Positions 6,649 to 7,439 of a stretch of 7,439 nucleotides of DNA are shown here, in pieces. Below the pieces are notes generated by a model, which was given only the letters and a program-made list of their open reading frames with translations, was not told the DNA's origin and did no database searches. Location of the stretch: positions 1-7,439 of the forward strand of contig CANIDW010000076.1 in NCBI GenBank assembly GCA_947466165.1, given 5' to 3'. Position 1 is the stretch's first letter. Each line of letters starts with the position of its first letter. The translations under genes were made by a program, and so were the position numbers. The DNA is from Comamonadaceae bacterium (GTDB lineage Bacteria; Pseudomonadota; Gammaproteobacteria; Burkholderiales; Burkholderiaceae_C).

Positions 6649-6652
6649 CTCC
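6649..6652 (-). promoter_or_regulatory. Ribosome-binding site of the oxidoreductase
   Basis: On the minus strand GGAG lies seven bases before ATG 6641. It decides between that start and the TTG at 6728 in the same open frame, which would add 29 residues (RHTLCLCGPESLRREVV and so on) with no resemblance to the enzyme family. Confidence 0.7.
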
Positions 6653-6718
6653 AGAAATCTTGTTCTTGCGCGGAAACCACTTCACGCCTTAGCGATTCAG
6701 GCCCGCACAGACAAAGTG

Positions 6719-6737
6719 TATGCCTCAAGGAGGCATA
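6719..6737. promoter_or_regulatory. 19-bp perfect inverted repeat upstream of the oxidoreductase
   Basis: TATGCCTC, AAG, GAGGCATA form a perfect 8-bp inverted repeat around a three-base centre, 78 bases before the oxidoreductase start and 48 bases past the vapC stop. The dimension suits a dimeric regulator's operator. As RNA it could also be a small hairpin ending vapBC transcripts, but the minus strand has only CACTTTG after it. Which role applies, if either, is not visible. Confidence 0.4.
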
Positions 6738-6784
6738 TTTGCCGCCCAGCTTTTCGGCGAGCGCTTTGAAATAGTCTTGTCTGG

Positions 6785-7198
6785 TCAGTGGCTGCTGACC
6801 CAGTTTTCAACACGCAGCCCAGCGTAGCTCACAAAGTCCGCTTCGTTGTTGGTCACCAGCGTCACTCCCAAAGCGACCGCGTGGGACGCGATGAGTTTGT
6901 CCAGGGCATCGCGGTTGCGGTCTTTGTAAGCTGCCCGTATAGGGCCATAGGCCCTGGCCGCTGCTGCGTCAAAAGGCGCCACCATGATGTCTTCTAGCAA
7001 ACTTTGCAGTGCTGAACGGTTAGTCTGCTGCGCGGCCGGCTTTGAGCATGCGATACCGTACTCCAGTTCGGCCAGGGTGACCGCAGAGATGACCACGTCG
7101 CCCACAAAGCACGCCGCAAAGCGCTCGCGCACCTCGGGCGGCTGGTGCTTCATGAGGTAGATGCAGATGTTGGTGTCGAGCATGTAAGTTGGCTTCAT
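6785..7198 (-). CDS. vapC: VapC-type PIN-domain toxin ribonuclease
   Basis: This is the toxin of a type II toxin-antitoxin pair, a magnesium-dependent PIN-domain RNase. The closest recognisable subgroup is the one that includes the Shigella/Salmonella VapC, which cuts initiator tRNA. The 137 residues are full length for the family. The acidic active-site residues are present: D8 in MLDTNICIYLM, E44 in VTLAELEYG, D100 in ALDKLIASHA, and an acidic position in VTNNEADF (E119/D121). It starts inside the end of the antitoxin gene with the overlap ATGA (7195-7198), so translation is probably coupled. All catalytic positions look intact, so I expect an active toxin. The substrate is inferred from subgroup resemblance only. 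A 60-base sample inside it (6841-6900) is about 58% G+C by hand count, against 67% in a sample of the oxidoreductase (5701-5760), which would fit horizontal acquisition. Confidence 0.93.
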   Translation of the reverse strand: MKPTYMLDTNICIYLMKHQPPEVRERFAACFVGDVVISAVTLAELEYGIACSKPAAQQTNRSALQSLLEDIMVAPFDAAAARAYGPIRAAYKDRNRDALDKLIASHAVALGVTLVTNNEADFVSYAGLRVENWVSSH

Positions 7199-7431
7199 AA
7201 GGCCTCGCGCTCGCGCTCTATGTTGTCGCCTCGGCCCTGTTCCATGAAGTCGGGTGAGAACTTGGCCAGTTTGCCCAGCACATCACCCATGCGGCGCTGG
7301 GCCGGACGTATGCGCAACTCGTCGCCCAAGCGCTCAATGACCAGATCTAGGTCCCACATGCTGTAGGCCAGCTCTGCTGGAATGCGAACAGCCTGAGAGT
7401 TGCCGTTCTTGAAAAGTTTGGTGTTGGCCAT
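7195..7431 (-). CDS. vapB: VapB-type antitoxin, AbrB/SpoVT-like DNA-binding
   Basis: This is the labile partner that neutralises VapC and, with it, represses the pair's own promoter. The 78-residue protein begins MANTKLFKNGNSQAVRIP, the typical swapped-hairpin AbrB-like DNA-binding start (residues 1-45), continuing with DLVIERLGDELRIRP. The C-terminal FSPDFMEQGRGDNIEREREAL region resembles the toxin-binding tail of VapB proteins of the same subgroup as the toxin. It precedes and overlaps vapC by four bases. The start ATG 7431 is eight bases from the window edge, so neither the ribosome-binding site nor the promoter/operator is visible; a start slightly further upstream cannot be excluded. Confidence 0.92.
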   Translation of the reverse strand: MANTKLFKNGNSQAVRIPAELAYSMWDLDLVIERLGDELRIRPAQRRMGDVLGKLAKFSPDFMEQGRGDNIEREREAL

Positions 7432-7439
7432 GATGAACC

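Noticed and set aside
4035..6692. 885-codon open frame on the plus strand
   Set aside because: It is wholly antisense to the oxidoreductase, is rich in Ala/His/Gln/Arg as expected from reading the complement of a GC-rich gene, shows no domain, and has no ribosome-binding site of note.
6734..6755. Sigma54-like GG-N10-GC on the minus strand upstream of the oxidoreductase
   Set aside because: Only the minimal GG and GC positions fit; most other consensus bases of the -24/-12 element do not, so it is probably chance in GC-rich DNA.

Overview
The window looks like chromosomal DNA of a GC-rich betaproteobacterium, most likely Burkholderiales and close to the Comamonadaceae. The clues are the RecA sequence, the LexA-type box before it, a fused indolepyruvate:ferredoxin oxidoreductase, and a repeat family with an ATTCCC-N8-GGGAAT core. 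I assigned families by reading motifs; no database search was run.

Layout from left to right. The minus strand carries the first 98 codons of a two-component response regulator, cut by the left edge (1-295), and then a complete MarR-family regulator (429-947). A 152-base divergent region follows, with a sigma70-like promoter and a LexA-type SOS box. It leads into recA (1100-2215), a possible 27-codon peptide with a good ribosome-binding site (2260-2343), and recX (2353-2871), all on the plus strand. recX converges on a 3.6-kb minus-strand gene for a fused indolepyruvate:ferredoxin oxidoreductase (3054-6641). The 182 bases between them hold an inverted pair of dispersed repeats and a decayed third copy. 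A 19-bp perfect inverted repeat lies upstream of the oxidoreductase. The right end carries a vapBC toxin-antitoxin pair on the minus strand (6785-7431) with a 4-base gene overlap.

How the genes work together. recA and recX form the SOS recombination unit: RecA makes the repair filament and triggers LexA cleavage, and RecX restrains RecA. The oxidoreductase is a separate metabolic gene for aryl-pyruvate breakdown, and vapBC is a self-contained toxin module. The marR gene and the response regulator fragment are read away from recA; their targets cannot be told from the sequence.

Most of the window is ordinary core genome, and I found no convincing undescribed system. The spots most worth a second look are the small frame that shares recX's reading frame across a single TGA, the alternating Lys/Glu tail of RecA, and the symmetric 19-bp element upstream of the oxidoreductase. 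No gene-free stretch exceeds 300 bases. No tRNA, rRNA, CRISPR array or insertion sequence was seen.
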